Assembly: GCA_046331625.1 (NCBI GenBank)
Contig: JAXLQL010000010.1
Coordinates: forward strand, 186,001-250,000
Length of the DNA stretch: 64,000 nt
Reading direction: 5' to 3'
Origin: JAXLQL01 sp046331625
GTDB taxonomy: Bacteria; Acidobacteriota; Terriglobia; Bryobacterales; Bryobacteraceae
The stretch's first letter is position 1. Each line of letters begins with the position of its first letter. Shown one piece after another: positions 25,928 to 34,281 of the stretch. The notes below the pieces were generated by a model. That model had not been told where the DNA came from and did not search any database. It worked only from the letters and a program-made list of their open reading frames with translations. A program made the translations under genes and the position numbers.

Positions 25928-27775
25928 GTGAACGCCTCCACGCTTGACCGCCGCTCTTTCCTTCTCGCGTCCTCGTCTTTGCTTGCCTCGCCTGCTGCAG
26001 CCGACACAGGCGACTGGCGATTCTACGCGGGCGACTCCGCGGCGACTCGCTACTCGCCGCTCGAGCAGATCAAGCGCGCCAATGCGTCGAAGCTGAAGGT
26101 CGCGTGGTCGCACAAAGCCGGCGACGCGATGCAGCGGCCTTCCACCACCATCGAATGCACGCCCATCGTGATCGACGGCAAGATGTTCATCACCACGGCC
26201 CGGCTCCAGGTGCGCGCGCTCGACGCGGCCACGGGAGAACCTCTGTGGAACTTCAATCCGCTCAAGAACTCGCGCCGCGCGCCCGGCGTCAATCGAGGCG
26301 TCACCCACTTCCGCGATGGCAAGGCGAAGTTCGTCTTCGCCGGGATCCAGGACAAGCTCTACTGCCTCGACGTAGCCACCGGCGAACTCGTGAAAGCGTT
26401 CGGCGACAACGGCATCGTGGACCTGACCACGCAGTTCGACCGCGAGATGACCGGCCTCGAGTTCCGCATCACCAGTCCGCCGGTGGTGTTCGAAGACACG
26501 TTGATCGTGAGCGGGGGGGGCGGAGAGGGACCGCGTCCGCAAGCGCCCGGCCACATTCGCGGCTACGACGTCTACACCGGCAAGCGCAAGTGGATCTTCC
26601 ACACCATTCCGCATCCGGGCGAGTTCGGCTACGCCACCTGGAGCAAGGACTCATGGCAGCGCAACGGCGCCGCCAACAACTGGGCCGGCATGAGCGTGGA
26701 TGAGAAGCGCGGCATGGTGGTGGTCTCCACCGGCTCGGCTTCGTTCGACTTTTGGGGCGGGGATCGCATCGGCGACAACCTCTTCGCCAATTGCGTGCTC
26801 GCGCTCGATGCACGCAAGGGCACGCGCAAGTGGCATTTCCAAACCGTGCATCACGACGTCTGGGACTATGATCTGCCCGCGCAGCCTGCGCTGTTGACCA
26901 TCCGCCATGGAGGCCGCGCGCGCGACGTGGTGGCGCAGGTGACCAAGACGGCGATGCTGTTCGTGCTCGATCGCGACACCGGCAAGCCCGTGTTTCCGAT
27001 CGAAGAGCGCAAGGTGAACTCGCGGTCGGAGATGCCGGATGAGAAGCTCTCGCCCACGCAACCGTTCGCCGTCAAGCCGAAGCCGTTCTCGCGTCAAGAG
27101 GTCAACGAGGATCTGGTCACCGACATCTCGGAAGAAGCCCGCAAGTTCGCGCTGGCGCGGTTCCGGCAGTTGGACGCGGGCGGGCCGTTTCCTCCGCCTT
27201 CGCGGCGCGGGGCGATGTTCTCGCCTGGCACTCTGGGCGGCGCGCTATGGGGCGGATGCAGTTTCGATCCCGCGCAGAACCTCGTCTTCGTCAACTCGAG
27301 TGAGCTGCCGAGCATCATCGCGCTGGTGGACGCCAAGCCCGATGACGGCTTTCGCTTCGGCCACAACGGTTACGAGAAGTTCGTCGACCATGAAGGGTTC
27401 CCTGGCGTGAAGCCGCCGTGGGGACATCTCACGGCGATCGATATGGCCACGGGCAACTTCGCCTGGCGCGAAGTGCTCGGCGAGTATCCCAAGCTGGTGG
27501 CTCGCGGAATCACGAAGACGGGAACCTTCCAGCTGGGCGGGACCATCGCCACGGCCGGCGGGCTCGTCTTCGTGGCCGCCACGGCAGACGAGAAGATGCA
27601 CGCCATCGATTCATCGAGCGGACAGATCGTCTGGGAGATGAAGCTCCCCGCCGGAGGCTATGCGACGCCTTGCACGTACATGGCTGGCGGGAAACAATTC
27701 GTGGTGATTGCGTGCGGTGGCGGAAATCGCCAAAGCACGCCTTCCGGCGATGAGTTCGTGGCCTTCAGCGTATAA
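25928..27775 (+). CDS. PQQ-dependent dehydrogenase (quinoprotein)
   Basis: 615 residues from a GTG at 25928. A Tat-like signal (LDRRSFLLASSSLLASPAAA) is followed by an eight-bladed propeller of the quinoprotein alcohol/glucose dehydrogenase kind: WRFYAGDSAATRYSPLEQI at the start, HHDVWDYDLPAQPALL near the centre and WGHLTAIDMATGNFAW later. Such enzymes oxidise alcohols, sugars or aldehydes in the periplasm and feed electrons to the respiratory chain. There is no cytochrome c domain (no CxxCH), so an external acceptor is needed. The substrate is unknown. A degraded copy of its 5' end lies upstream. Confidence 0.9.
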   Translation: MNASTLDRRSFLLASSSLLASPAAADTGDWRFYAGDSAATRYSPLEQIKRANASKLKVAWSHKAGDAMQRPSTTIECTPIVIDGKMFITTARLQVRALDAATGEPLWNFNPLKNSRRAPGVNRGVTHFRDGKAKFVFAGIQDKLYCLDVATGELVKAFGDNGIVDLTTQFDREMTGLEFRITSPPVVFEDTLIVSGGGGEGPRPQAPGHIRGYDVYTGKRKWIFHTIPHPGEFGYATWSKDSWQRNGAANNWAGMSVDEKRGMVVVSTGSASFDFWGGDRIGDNLFANCVLALDARKGTRKWHFQTVHHDVWDYDLPAQPALLTIRHGGRARDVVAQVTKTAMLFVLDRDTGKPVFPIEERKVNSRSEMPDEKLSPTQPFAVKPKPFSRQEVNEDLVTDISEEARKFALARFRQLDAGGPFPPPSRRGAMFSPGTLGGALWGGCSFDPAQNLVFVNSSELPSIIALVDAKPDDGFRFGHNGYEKFVDHEGFPGVKPPWGHLTAIDMATGNFAWREVLGEYPKLVARGITKTGTFQLGGTIATAGGLVFVAATADEKMHAIDSSSGQIVWEMKLPAGGYATPCTYMAGGKQFVVIACGGGNRQSTPSGDEFVAFSV

Positions 27776-27788
27776 TTCAGGAATCGCC

Positions 27789-28574
27789 ATGTTGAAACTA
27801 CGCTACGTCGCTCCCTTCGCAGGGCTTGCCATGCTCGCGCTCTTCATCGCTCCCGCGCAGCCTCCGGACTTCGCCAAGGGCGGATTCAAGGGGAAGGGCA
27901 AAGGCGGCTTCCGGATGAATCCGGTGGAGCCGCTCGAGATCGATGATCACGCGGGCTTCGAAGCGATCTTCGACGGCACGACGCTGAACAACTGGGATGG
28001 CGACAAAGACTTCTGGCGGGTGGAAGACGGCGCCATCGTCGGCGAGTCGACCAAAGAGAAGCCGATCAAGCTGAACACATTCCTGATCTGGCGCGGCGGC
28101 AGTCCGGCGGACTTCGAACTGAAGGTCGACTTCAAGATGAACTCGACCAACAGCGGCATCCAGTATCGCAGCGTGGAGCTTCCCGAAGTCGGCAAATGGG
28201 TGCTCAAGGGCTACCAGGCCGACATCGACTTCACCAACGTGTTCACCGGCCAGCTTTACGAGGAGCGCGGCCGCGGCTTCCTCACCATGCGCGGCCAGGT
28301 GACGCGGCTCGAAGACGGCAAGAAGCCGCGCCTCATCGGCAACATCAAGAGCGGCGACGACGCCAAGGGCGCCATCAAGATCAATGACTGGAACACGGTC
28401 CACATCATCGCCCGGGGTGATGTGATGATCCAGATTCTCAACGGCCAGTTGACCAGCGTCACGGTCGACGAGGATGCCAAGGGCCGCAAGATGGATGGGC
28501 TGCTCGGATTCCAGATGCACGTGGGTCCGCCGATGAAGGTGGAGTTCCGCAACATCTATCTGAAGAAGCTGTAA
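27789..28574 (+). CDS. DUF1080 (3-keto-disaccharide hydrolase type) secreted protein
   Basis: 261 residues from the ATG at 27789, 13 bases after the PQQ gene. The signal peptide (MLKLRYVAPFAGLAMLALFIAPA) is followed by a Gly/Lys-rich linker (KGGFKGKGKGGF) and a concanavalin-like DUF1080 fold: FDGTTLNNWDGDKDFWRVEDGAIVGES, NSGIQYRSVEL, NDWNTVHIIARG. Members of this family bind or cleave oxidised (3-keto) glycosides. Its pairing with a PQQ dehydrogenase is suggestive of a sugar oxidation step followed by cleavage, but that link is inference. Confidence 0.9.
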   Translation: MLKLRYVAPFAGLAMLALFIAPAQPPDFAKGGFKGKGKGGFRMNPVEPLEIDDHAGFEAIFDGTTLNNWDGDKDFWRVEDGAIVGESTKEKPIKLNTFLIWRGGSPADFELKVDFKMNSTNSGIQYRSVELPEVGKWVLKGYQADIDFTNVFTGQLYEERGRGFLTMRGQVTRLEDGKKPRLIGNIKSGDDAKGAIKINDWNTVHIIARGDVMIQILNGQLTSVTVDEDAKGRKMDGLLGFQMHVGPPMKVEFRNIYLKKL

Positions 28575-28586
28575 CCGCCGCGAGCC

Positions 28587-29453
28587 CTACTGCTTGCTCT
28601 GCAGCACGCGCCACAGCGTGCCGCCGAAGATGTTCGCCCGCGCCTCGGGCGACACGCCGCATGCATCGAGCATCCGGTTGTAGCGCTCGATCGACTGGTC
28701 AAACTCGGCCAACTCGCCGCCGAACACGTCCGACCCGAAGATCACCTTCTCGAACGCGCTCGCCTGCGCCTTGGGCGTATGCGGACTCGCCACGCTCGAC
28801 CACCAGAAGATCGACTTGAAGAACGCCAGGTCCTCTTGCTTCTTGATCAGCGTGGACCCGGACAGGTCGAAGTAGATGTTCGGATTCCAGCGCGCGATCT
28901 CGCCGGCCCATTGGTATTCGGGGTTGCCGAGGTGCGCTCCGATGATGATGGTCTTCGGATAGCGGCGCGCGATGCCGTCGATGAGCGTGACGCGGAGGCG
29001 ATCGACGCTGACGTCTTCGGCGATCTCGGGACGTCCGCGATTGACCACGCCCGTGTGGAAGAGCAGCATCATGCCGTACTTCGACGCGCGATCGTAGTAG
29101 GGCGTGTAGGCGGGATCGTCGAAGTTCCTGCGGGTGCGGCTGATCTCGCCGAGCCCGCGGAAGCCGGCGCGATGGAACTCGTCGATGCGGTCGAGGGCTT
29201 TGGGATCGTCGGGTGACACGTCGCCGAAGCCGACCAGCTTGCCCGGGTGCTTGGCCATGAACTCGGTGACCTGGGTCAGGTGCTCGGGTTTCACCAGCAG
29301 GAACGCAATGCCCTGATGCTTGTCGAGCCGCTCGAGGAGCGCGTTGAGGAAATCGACCCGGCCGTTGTGGTGGACATGAGCGTCCACGAGGCGGGGCGCG
29401 GTTTGGCCGAATGCGGCGGCAGCGAGCGCGAGGAGGAGCAGCGCGGTCTTCAT
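28587..29453 (-). CDS. secreted amidohydrolase-family protein
   Basis: 288 residues. The signal peptide MKTALLLLALAAAAFGQ is followed by RLVDAHVHHNGRVDF, whose HxH is the metal-binding motif. Later ligands appear in LLFHTGVVN, IIIGAHLGNPE and IFGSDVFGG. It belongs to the amidohydrolase-2 group but works outside the cytoplasm. It runs toward the DUF1080 gene with only 12 bases between the stops. The substrate is unknown. Confidence 0.87.
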   Translation of the reverse strand: MKTALLLLALAAAAFGQTAPRLVDAHVHHNGRVDFLNALLERLDKHQGIAFLLVKPEHLTQVTEFMAKHPGKLVGFGDVSPDDPKALDRIDEFHRAGFRGLGEISRTRRNFDDPAYTPYYDRASKYGMMLLFHTGVVNRGRPEIAEDVSVDRLRVTLIDGIARRYPKTIIIGAHLGNPEYQWAGEIARWNPNIYFDLSGSTLIKKQEDLAFFKSIFWWSSVASPHTPKAQASAFEKVIFGSDVFGGELAEFDQSIERYNRMLDACGVSPEARANIFGGTLWRVLQSKQ

Positions 29454-29491
29454 GCGGTAGCAACCATTATCGCCTTGACCCGGCGTTCGGG

Positions 29492-29619
29492 CTAGGGAAC
29501 GGGAGTCAGCATCCGGATGACGCCGTTGAGGAATTCGCCGAAATAGAGGCGGCTCTGTCCGTCGATCACCAGTCCCCGGGGAAAGGCGAGGCTGGCGCCA
29601 AGAGCAGGAACCGTTTCAT
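29492..29619 (-). pseudogene. remnant of a secreted NHL-repeat protein
   Basis: An ATG at 29619, just downstream of the kinase stop, begins MKRFLLLA, the start of a signal peptide. In a second frame the same 128 bases end FPRGLVIDGQSRLYFGEFLN and GVIRMLTPVP before a TAG at 29492, a typical last NHL propeller strand. The two ends belong to different frames and everything between has been lost. It is read as a gene with a large internal deletion, at the tail of the kinase operon. Confidence 0.55.
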
Positions 29620-29624
29620 CGTGG

Positions 29625-31694
29625 CTATCTTCCCCCGGACTTCAATACCCGGTTCGCGCAGGCCTCGGCGATCTCGAGGTTCTCTCGCGCCCCGGCGATG
29701 GAGCCGCGTTCGAGTTCCTTGCGCGCTACCTCGAGCGCAATCTTCATCCGCGTATGATTGGCGCGGATGTCGGGATGCACCAGTTGCCCGATGCGGCGCG
29801 AGTTCTCTTCGAGTTGGTTCATCGTCTCGGCCACCGTGGCCGCCTTGGCGGTGACGTCGATGAGCTTTCCACGAAGCTCTTCGTAGGCGGCGCGGTCGGC
29901 GGGTGCGATGACGACCGCTGCTGGTTCCGGCACCGCAACCGCGCGTGTTTCGGTGGGCTCGGTATCGCGCGTCCGCTCCTGCGGCGGCAGTGGATTGTTA
30001 TAGCCAGGACGCGAGGGCTTGGGGGCCTCCGAACCTCCGATGGGTGCCGACAGATACACCGGCACCGATCCCCCCAAGCCTCGAATCCGCCCCGCCAGGA
30101 ACAGCCATTGCGCCCGGTACTGCCCCTGGGACGGGTCTCCTCCTGAGGCGCCGTTCAAAACGATGGCTGCGTTGTTGAAGGCCCTCAGCGCGTAGTCACG
30201 ATATCCGGGTTCATAGAGCACACCCACTTGCTGGTAAGCGCCGGCGAGTTCCGATGCGAGCATGGGATCCTGCGCGGCGTAGGGCCGCACCGAGTCGAGA
30301 TAGCGGACGCCACGGTCAAGCAGAGTCTGGCGCTGCTGCGTGAAGCCGGGCTTCGCGGACCAGGCGGCCGTGAAGTCCTGTTCGAGTGCGCGCCGCAACC
30401 GCCGCACGCTGTCGAGCCGCGCGCTAGGCTGACCTTTGTCAGAGGCGCGGTCGAGCGAATCGAGCAGGCGCGCGATCTCGCCCTCGCGCGCTTCGGCGCG
30501 CCGCGTCTGCATCTGCGCCTCTACTGCCTGCCAGGTGCCGAAGCCGCCGAGCAGCAACACGAGCATCGCCACGGCGACGGGGATGCGATTCCGATTCACG
30601 AATTTGGCCGCCCTTTCCGTGATGGGCGCCTGGCGCGCCAGCACTGACTTGCCCTCGAGGAACCGCTGCAGATCCTCCGAGATCTCGGCAGCGGTTTGGT
30701 AGCGATGCTTGGGATTCGTCCTGAGGCATCGCAAGACGATGTTGTCGAAGTCGCCCACGATGCGGCGGCGCAGCTTCGCCGTGGTCTCGGCGGTGCGCTG
30801 GATGTCCTCGCGGATGTTGGCGCTCGGCACGGGTGGATCGTGATCGAGCTTGGCCGCCGGATCGGCGAACGGCAACCGGCCCGTCACCATGTGGTAGAGG
30901 ATTACGCCGAGCGAGTAGACATCCGATACGCGCGTGAGGGGCGCGCCCGAGATCTGTTCCGGACTCGCGTAGCCGGGCGTCATGATGCGGCCGAAGGGTC
31001 CGGTGATGTCCACGTTGGCCGCGGCTGGAAGCTGCATTTTGGCGATGCCGAAGTCGAGCAACTTCACGGCGCCGTCGGCGGTGACCATGATGTTGGAAGG
31101 CTTGAGGTCGCGGTGGATGACGAGGTTCTCGTGCAGGTATTGCACGGCTTGGCAGAGCTGGCGGAACAGGGCGATGCGGCCCTCGAGGCCGAGCTTGCGC
31201 TCATCGCAATAGCGGTCGAGCGACATGCCTTCCACGTACTCCATCACGTAGTAGGGCAGGCCTTCGTGCGTCTGCCCGCCATCGAGAATGCGGGCGATGT
31301 TGGGGTGATCGAGATTGGCGAGCACTTGCCGCTCCTGATGGAAGCGGCGGACGAGATCTTCGGAGACCTGGTCGCGGCGGAGCAGCTTGAGCGCGACGTA
31401 CTTGCGGAAGGCGCCGTCGTCGCGGAGCGCGAGATAGACGGCGCCCATGCCGCCTTCGCCGAGTTGCTGCATTAAGCGGTACGGCCCGACAAGGTAGGCA
31501 GGCTGCTGCGTGGGCGCGGGTCCCATGGATTGGGCTCGGGCGGCCGAGTGGGCGGCGAGTAGTTGGCGTGCTTCGTCGAGCAGCGAGGGGTCGCCTGCGC
31601 AGTGGTATTCGAGGAAGGCGGAGCGCTCGTGTTCGGCGACTTGGAGCGCTTGGTCGAAGATTTGGCGGAGACGGAGGAATCGCTCGGTTTCCAT
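29625..31694 (-). CDS. transmembrane Ser/Thr protein kinase (PknB type)
   Basis: 689 residues. An N-terminal helical segment common before acidobacterial kinases (METERFLRLRQIFDQALQVA) precedes a complete kinase domain at about 72-345: GEGGMGAVYLA, Lys103 (ALKLL), HRDLKPSN with Asp196, LLDFGIAK, and GYASPEQ. One membrane helix follows (about 370-392, VAVAMLVLLLGGFGTW), then an extracytoplasmic half with coiled and low-complexity parts and a last 85-residue helical domain. That last domain resembles the small secreted protein encoded upstream. The kinase is probably the output of the envelope-sensing locus that includes the sigma factor. Confidence 0.92.
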   Translation of the reverse strand: METERFLRLRQIFDQALQVAEHERSAFLEYHCAGDPSLLDEARQLLAAHSAARAQSMGPAPTQQPAYLVGPYRLMQQLGEGGMGAVYLALRDDGAFRKYVALKLLRRDQVSEDLVRRFHQERQVLANLDHPNIARILDGGQTHEGLPYYVMEYVEGMSLDRYCDERKLGLEGRIALFRQLCQAVQYLHENLVIHRDLKPSNIMVTADGAVKLLDFGIAKMQLPAAANVDITGPFGRIMTPGYASPEQISGAPLTRVSDVYSLGVILYHMVTGRLPFADPAAKLDHDPPVPSANIREDIQRTAETTAKLRRRIVGDFDNIVLRCLRTNPKHRYQTAAEISEDLQRFLEGKSVLARQAPITERAAKFVNRNRIPVAVAMLVLLLGGFGTWQAVEAQMQTRRAEAREGEIARLLDSLDRASDKGQPSARLDSVRRLRRALEQDFTAAWSAKPGFTQQRQTLLDRGVRYLDSVRPYAAQDPMLASELAGAYQQVGVLYEPGYRDYALRAFNNAAIVLNGASGGDPSQGQYRAQWLFLAGRIRGLGGSVPVYLSAPIGGSEAPKPSRPGYNNPLPPQERTRDTEPTETRAVAVPEPAAVVIAPADRAAYEELRGKLIDVTAKAATVAETMNQLEENSRRIGQLVHPDIRANHTRMKIALEVARKELERGSIAGARENLEIAEACANRVLKSGGR

Positions 31695-31725
31695 GGGTGC
31701 CTCAGACTGTGCGGACTTTTGGACT

Positions 31726-31766
31726 GGCGGGACTGAAGTCCCGCGCAGGCTGAAGCCTGCCCCACA
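31726..31766 (-). repeat. REP-like two-hairpin repeat, copy 5
   Basis: An intact unit in reverse orientation within the 101-base gap between the small helical protein gene and the kinase gene, so it sits inside a likely operon. Confidence 0.9.
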
Positions 31767-31795
31767 ACTCGAAGAGGTTGGTTTTCATGTGTGCC

Positions 31796-32239
31796 TCAGA
31801 GCATCCGGTTCAAACGTTCGATGGCTGCGCGGGCGCGGGTCAGGCGCTCGCGGAGAATGGCCCACTCGCTCTGCCGGAGGGCGCGCTCGGCGGAGTCCAT
31901 GAAAGACTCGACGAGCGCGCGCTGTGCGACGAGGCTCGGGTGGAGGCGGTGTCCTTGGGCGCGGGCGTTGCGTTCGAGTGCGGCTACGGTGTCGAGCGTC
32001 GCGGTGGCGGCGGCGGTGAGTTCGTCGAACTCGAGTTGCAGCGCTTCCGGTTGTGGGGCAGGCTTTAGCCTGCGCGGGACTTCAGTCCCGCTGCCGGGGT
32101 CCGCGAGTTGGCTGGAGTCGCGTTCCGGTACCTCAGTGCTGCTCGCATGCATTGCCACGGGCGGCGGGACTGAAGTCCCGCGCAGGCTGAAGCCCGCCCC
32201 ACATAGGACGAGCGTCGCGAGGAGTGCGGCGGTTCTCAT
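31796..32239 (-). CDS. small secreted helical protein with two REP copies inside the frame
   Basis: 147 residues. The start overlaps the csgG-like stop by ATGA, which argues for a real, coupled gene. The signal peptide begins MRTAALLATLVL. Residues of about 13-62 are translated from an inverted REP pair (GAGFSLRGTSVPP and GTEVPRRLKPAP are the two readings of the repeat). The rest (LEFDELTAAATATLDTVAAL through RAAIERLNRML) is a helical domain similar to the end of the neighbouring kinase, sharing L-x-x-N-x-R-x-x-G-x-x-L/V-HP and A-x-x-x-L spacing. It may bind the kinase sensor part or its ligand. The insertion probably displaced the signal-peptide cleavage region. Confidence 0.75.
   Translation of the reverse strand: MRTAALLATLVLCGAGFSLRGTSVPPPVAMHASSTEVPERDSSQLADPGSGTEVPRRLKPAPQPEALQLEFDELTAAATATLDTVAALERNARAQGHRLHPSLVAQRALVESFMDSAERALRQSEWAILRERLTRARAAIERLNRML
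32051..32203. repeat. inverted pair of REP-like repeats (REPIN-like)
   Basis: Two intact units face each other: a forward one at 32051-32091 and a reverse one at 32163-32203, with 71 bases between. This inverted-doublet layout is that of REPINs. The whole pair is inside the frame of the small secreted protein and does not interrupt it. Confidence 0.88.
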
Positions 32240-33609
32240 TTCTGCTCCGCCGGCGGAGGCGGCAACACGAGGCGCGCGGCGTAGCCTTTCGGATACTGCA
32301 TCGAGATCGGCTGGCCACCGTACTGCCCGATGGCGATCTTCTCGCGTACCTGATGCACCACGAACTCGCCCACCTTCACCGTCTCTTTGTCGAGCACCTG
32401 CTTGGTCTCCGGATCGATCACTTCGTTGTTGATCTGGTGGATCTCGAAGCGGTCACCCAATAACACGCCGTCGTTTGCGCCCACCGAGATGTACATCTGC
32501 GTCCCGGTGAAGTTGGCCACGCGGCCATCGATGTTGCGATTCTTGCCGGCGAGCATCGGGATCTTTTGGTCGAGCCAGGCGATGGTCTTGTTGACCGCGT
32601 CCGAGGTTGCCTCGCCGATGATGGTCTCCTCGAAGTTGGTGCTGGTCATGTCGGACCCGACAGCCGCGCCGCCGCCGGAAGTGCCGAGGAGCCCACCCCA
32701 GTTCTTGCTCTTGCGCGAAGATTCGCCGCGCGCTTCGGCGGTCTCGATCACCTCGCCAGTCTCGGCGTCGACGATGCGGAGGTTGATCCCGACAACAGCC
32801 TTCTCTTCTTTGTTGAAGGTCATGGCTCCGCCGAGGGTGCCGCCGATGGCCGCGCCAATCCCCTTGCGCTTGGTCTTGTCGTCGCGCCCGAAGATGACGA
32901 TATCGCCGAACAGGATCGCGTCGGCGCCGGTGATTTTGCCGATCTTGGCCTTGCTGCCTTGCGCGACGCGGTTGGTTGCGCCGAAGTCCTGTTCCTTCAT
33001 GAGGTCGTCAGTCTTGGCGCGTTCGAGCAGGATGATGTTCTTCGATTGATGCATGCGCGCGGTGAGCATGGCGCGAATGCCCTGGCCGATGTTGACGTCG
33101 TTCTGGAACCAGTAGGTGACCCATGTCTTGACGGCCGAGTAGTCGAATGGGGTCACCGCGAGACGGCGCTTCTTGTTGTTCGCCACGGGCGCGTTGGCGA
33201 GCGGCGGCGGGAAGGGAGTGGCTTGGCCCGTGGGGGGGGCGGCGGCCGCGGGCGCGATGGCATTCACCACCGGCGCAACCGGCGCAGCGGGAGCGGGAGC
33301 AGCGGCCGCAACGGCGGACTTGGGATCCATCAGCGCGGTGATGATCTTCTCGGAGACTCCAGCCTGCGTGAGTTTCAGCACGTCCGCAGGCGCGAGATTG
33401 ATGGCTTGGCCTCCGGCCTGGATCGTCTTGAGGATCAGCCCCTCCGACATCGTGTTCTTGACGAGCGTGATCACCGTGTCGACCATCGACGGCGCAACGG
33501 CCGCGGCGGCGCGGGCGATCGGAGGCTTGGCAACGGGCGCCGGCGCGGGCTTCGGCGCTTGCGCCGCCAGTGCCAGCGGAAGGAAGAAGCAAACGGATTT
33601 CGCGATCAT
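32236..33609 (-). CDS. CsgG/HfaB-family envelope protein
   Basis: 457 residues. A signal peptide (MIAKSVCFFLPLALAAQA) without a clear lipobox is followed by a small helical motif repeated in many acidobacterial proteins (GLILKTIQAGGQAINLAPADVLKLTQAGVSEKIITALM), then an Ala/Pro-rich linker. The CsgG-type domain covers about 145-350 (RRLAVTPFDYSAVKTWV, IGQGIRAMLTARMHQS, NIILLERAKTDDLMKEQDF, ADAILFGDIVIFG). A last beta-domain (YISVGANDGVLLGDRFEIHQI) follows. CsgG proteins form outer-membrane or periplasmic assemblies involved in export. It has its own copy of the promoter-like element upstream and is coupled to the next gene. Confidence 0.87.
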   Translation of the reverse strand: MIAKSVCFFLPLALAAQAPKPAPAPVAKPPIARAAAAVAPSMVDTVITLVKNTMSEGLILKTIQAGGQAINLAPADVLKLTQAGVSEKIITALMDPKSAVAAAAPAPAAPVAPVVNAIAPAAAAPPTGQATPFPPPLANAPVANNKKRRLAVTPFDYSAVKTWVTYWFQNDVNIGQGIRAMLTARMHQSKNIILLERAKTDDLMKEQDFGATNRVAQGSKAKIGKITGADAILFGDIVIFGRDDKTKRKGIGAAIGGTLGGAMTFNKEEKAVVGINLRIVDAETGEVIETAEARGESSRKSKNWGGLLGTSGGGAAVGSDMTSTNFEETIIGEATSDAVNKTIAWLDQKIPMLAGKNRNIDGRVANFTGTQMYISVGANDGVLLGDRFEIHQINNEVIDPETKQVLDKETVKVGEFVVHQVREKIAIGQYGGQPISMQYPKGYAARLVLPPPPAEQK

Positions 33610-33651
33610 GTTTTTGGTGTCCTCGTTCAGTAGTAGTCAGCCGGTAGACAT

Positions 33652-33685
33652 ACGCTCAGCGGAGACCGCGGCGGTTTTTGCTCAA
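33652..33685 (-). promoter_or_regulatory. promoter-like element 3, upstream of csgG-like gene
   Basis: Read on the minus strand: TTGAGCAAAA, 14 bases, then CGCTGAGCGT. It matches elements 1 and 2 at 9 of 10 and 7 of 10 positions in the two halves with identical spacing. It ends 42 bases before the csgG-like ATG and touches the stop of the sigma gene. Confidence 0.6.
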
Positions 33686-34281
33686 ACTTTCTTTCGAGCC
33701 GGAGCGCCCGGACCCGTTGGCGGAGTGGCCATGTGGCGAACCAGCCACGCCCGCGCGAATTCCCAATGACGCCGCACGGTGGAGTGCGATACGCCGAGCA
33801 CTTCGGCCACTTCGCGGTCAGCAAGTCCGGAGAAGAACTTCAGCTCCACTACGCGAGCGGCTTCGGCGTCCACGCGCTGGAGACGCTCGAGCATCTGGTC
33901 CACTTCTCCGATCTCGCACTCGGCCAACGGCGATGCGTGCAGCGCGTCTTCGAGCGAGATCTTGAGCCCGTGTCCGCGCTTGTCCGCGCGGAACTCGCGG
34001 CCGTGATCGACGAGGACCCGGCGCATCTGCGAGGCGGCGACGGCGAAGAAGTGAGCGCGGCACTTCCAGTCGACCGGAGCGCCGGCGAAGATCTTGAGGT
34101 AGGCTTCGTGGACGAGCGCGGTCGGCTGCAGCGTGTGGCCCGCGCGTTCGGCGGACATGTAGTGGCGGGCGAGGCCGCGCAGGTCCGAGTAGACGGCTTC
34201 GAGCAGGCGATCCGCGGAGGCGCGATCGCCCCCGCGGACCTGGTGCAGGAGTTGTGTGATCTGTTCGGCTTGGGCAGACAT
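33682..34281 (-). CDS. ECF-type RNA polymerase sigma factor (TIGR02999-like)
   Basis: 199 residues. Region 2 is read in DLRGLARHYMSAERAGHTLQPTALVHEAYLKI and HFFAVAASQMRRVLVDHGRE; region 4 in RVVELKFFSGLADREVAEVLGVSHSTVRRHWEFARAWL, a helix-turn-helix that reads the -35 box. This is the sigma-70 subgroup usually found next to Ser/Thr kinases in Acidobacteriota and Planctomycetes. Its ATG overlaps the stop of the upstream secreted-protein gene by one base (TGATG). No anti-sigma factor gene is present nearby. The four shared promoter-like elements around it suggest it controls its own locus. Confidence 0.92.
   Translation of the reverse strand: MSAQAEQITQLLHQVRGGDRASADRLLEAVYSDLRGLARHYMSAERAGHTLQPTALVHEAYLKIFAGAPVDWKCRAHFFAVAASQMRRVLVDHGREFRADKRGHGLKISLEDALHASPLAECEIGEVDQMLERLQRVDAEAARVVELKFFSGLADREVAEVLGVSHSTVRRHWEFARAWLVRHMATPPTGPGAPARKKV

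Noticed and set aside
26505..26530. A run of G residues in the PQQ gene that might indicate phase variation
   Set aside because: The run is within an uninterrupted frame encoding GGGGEGP, and the propeller continues normally on both sides.
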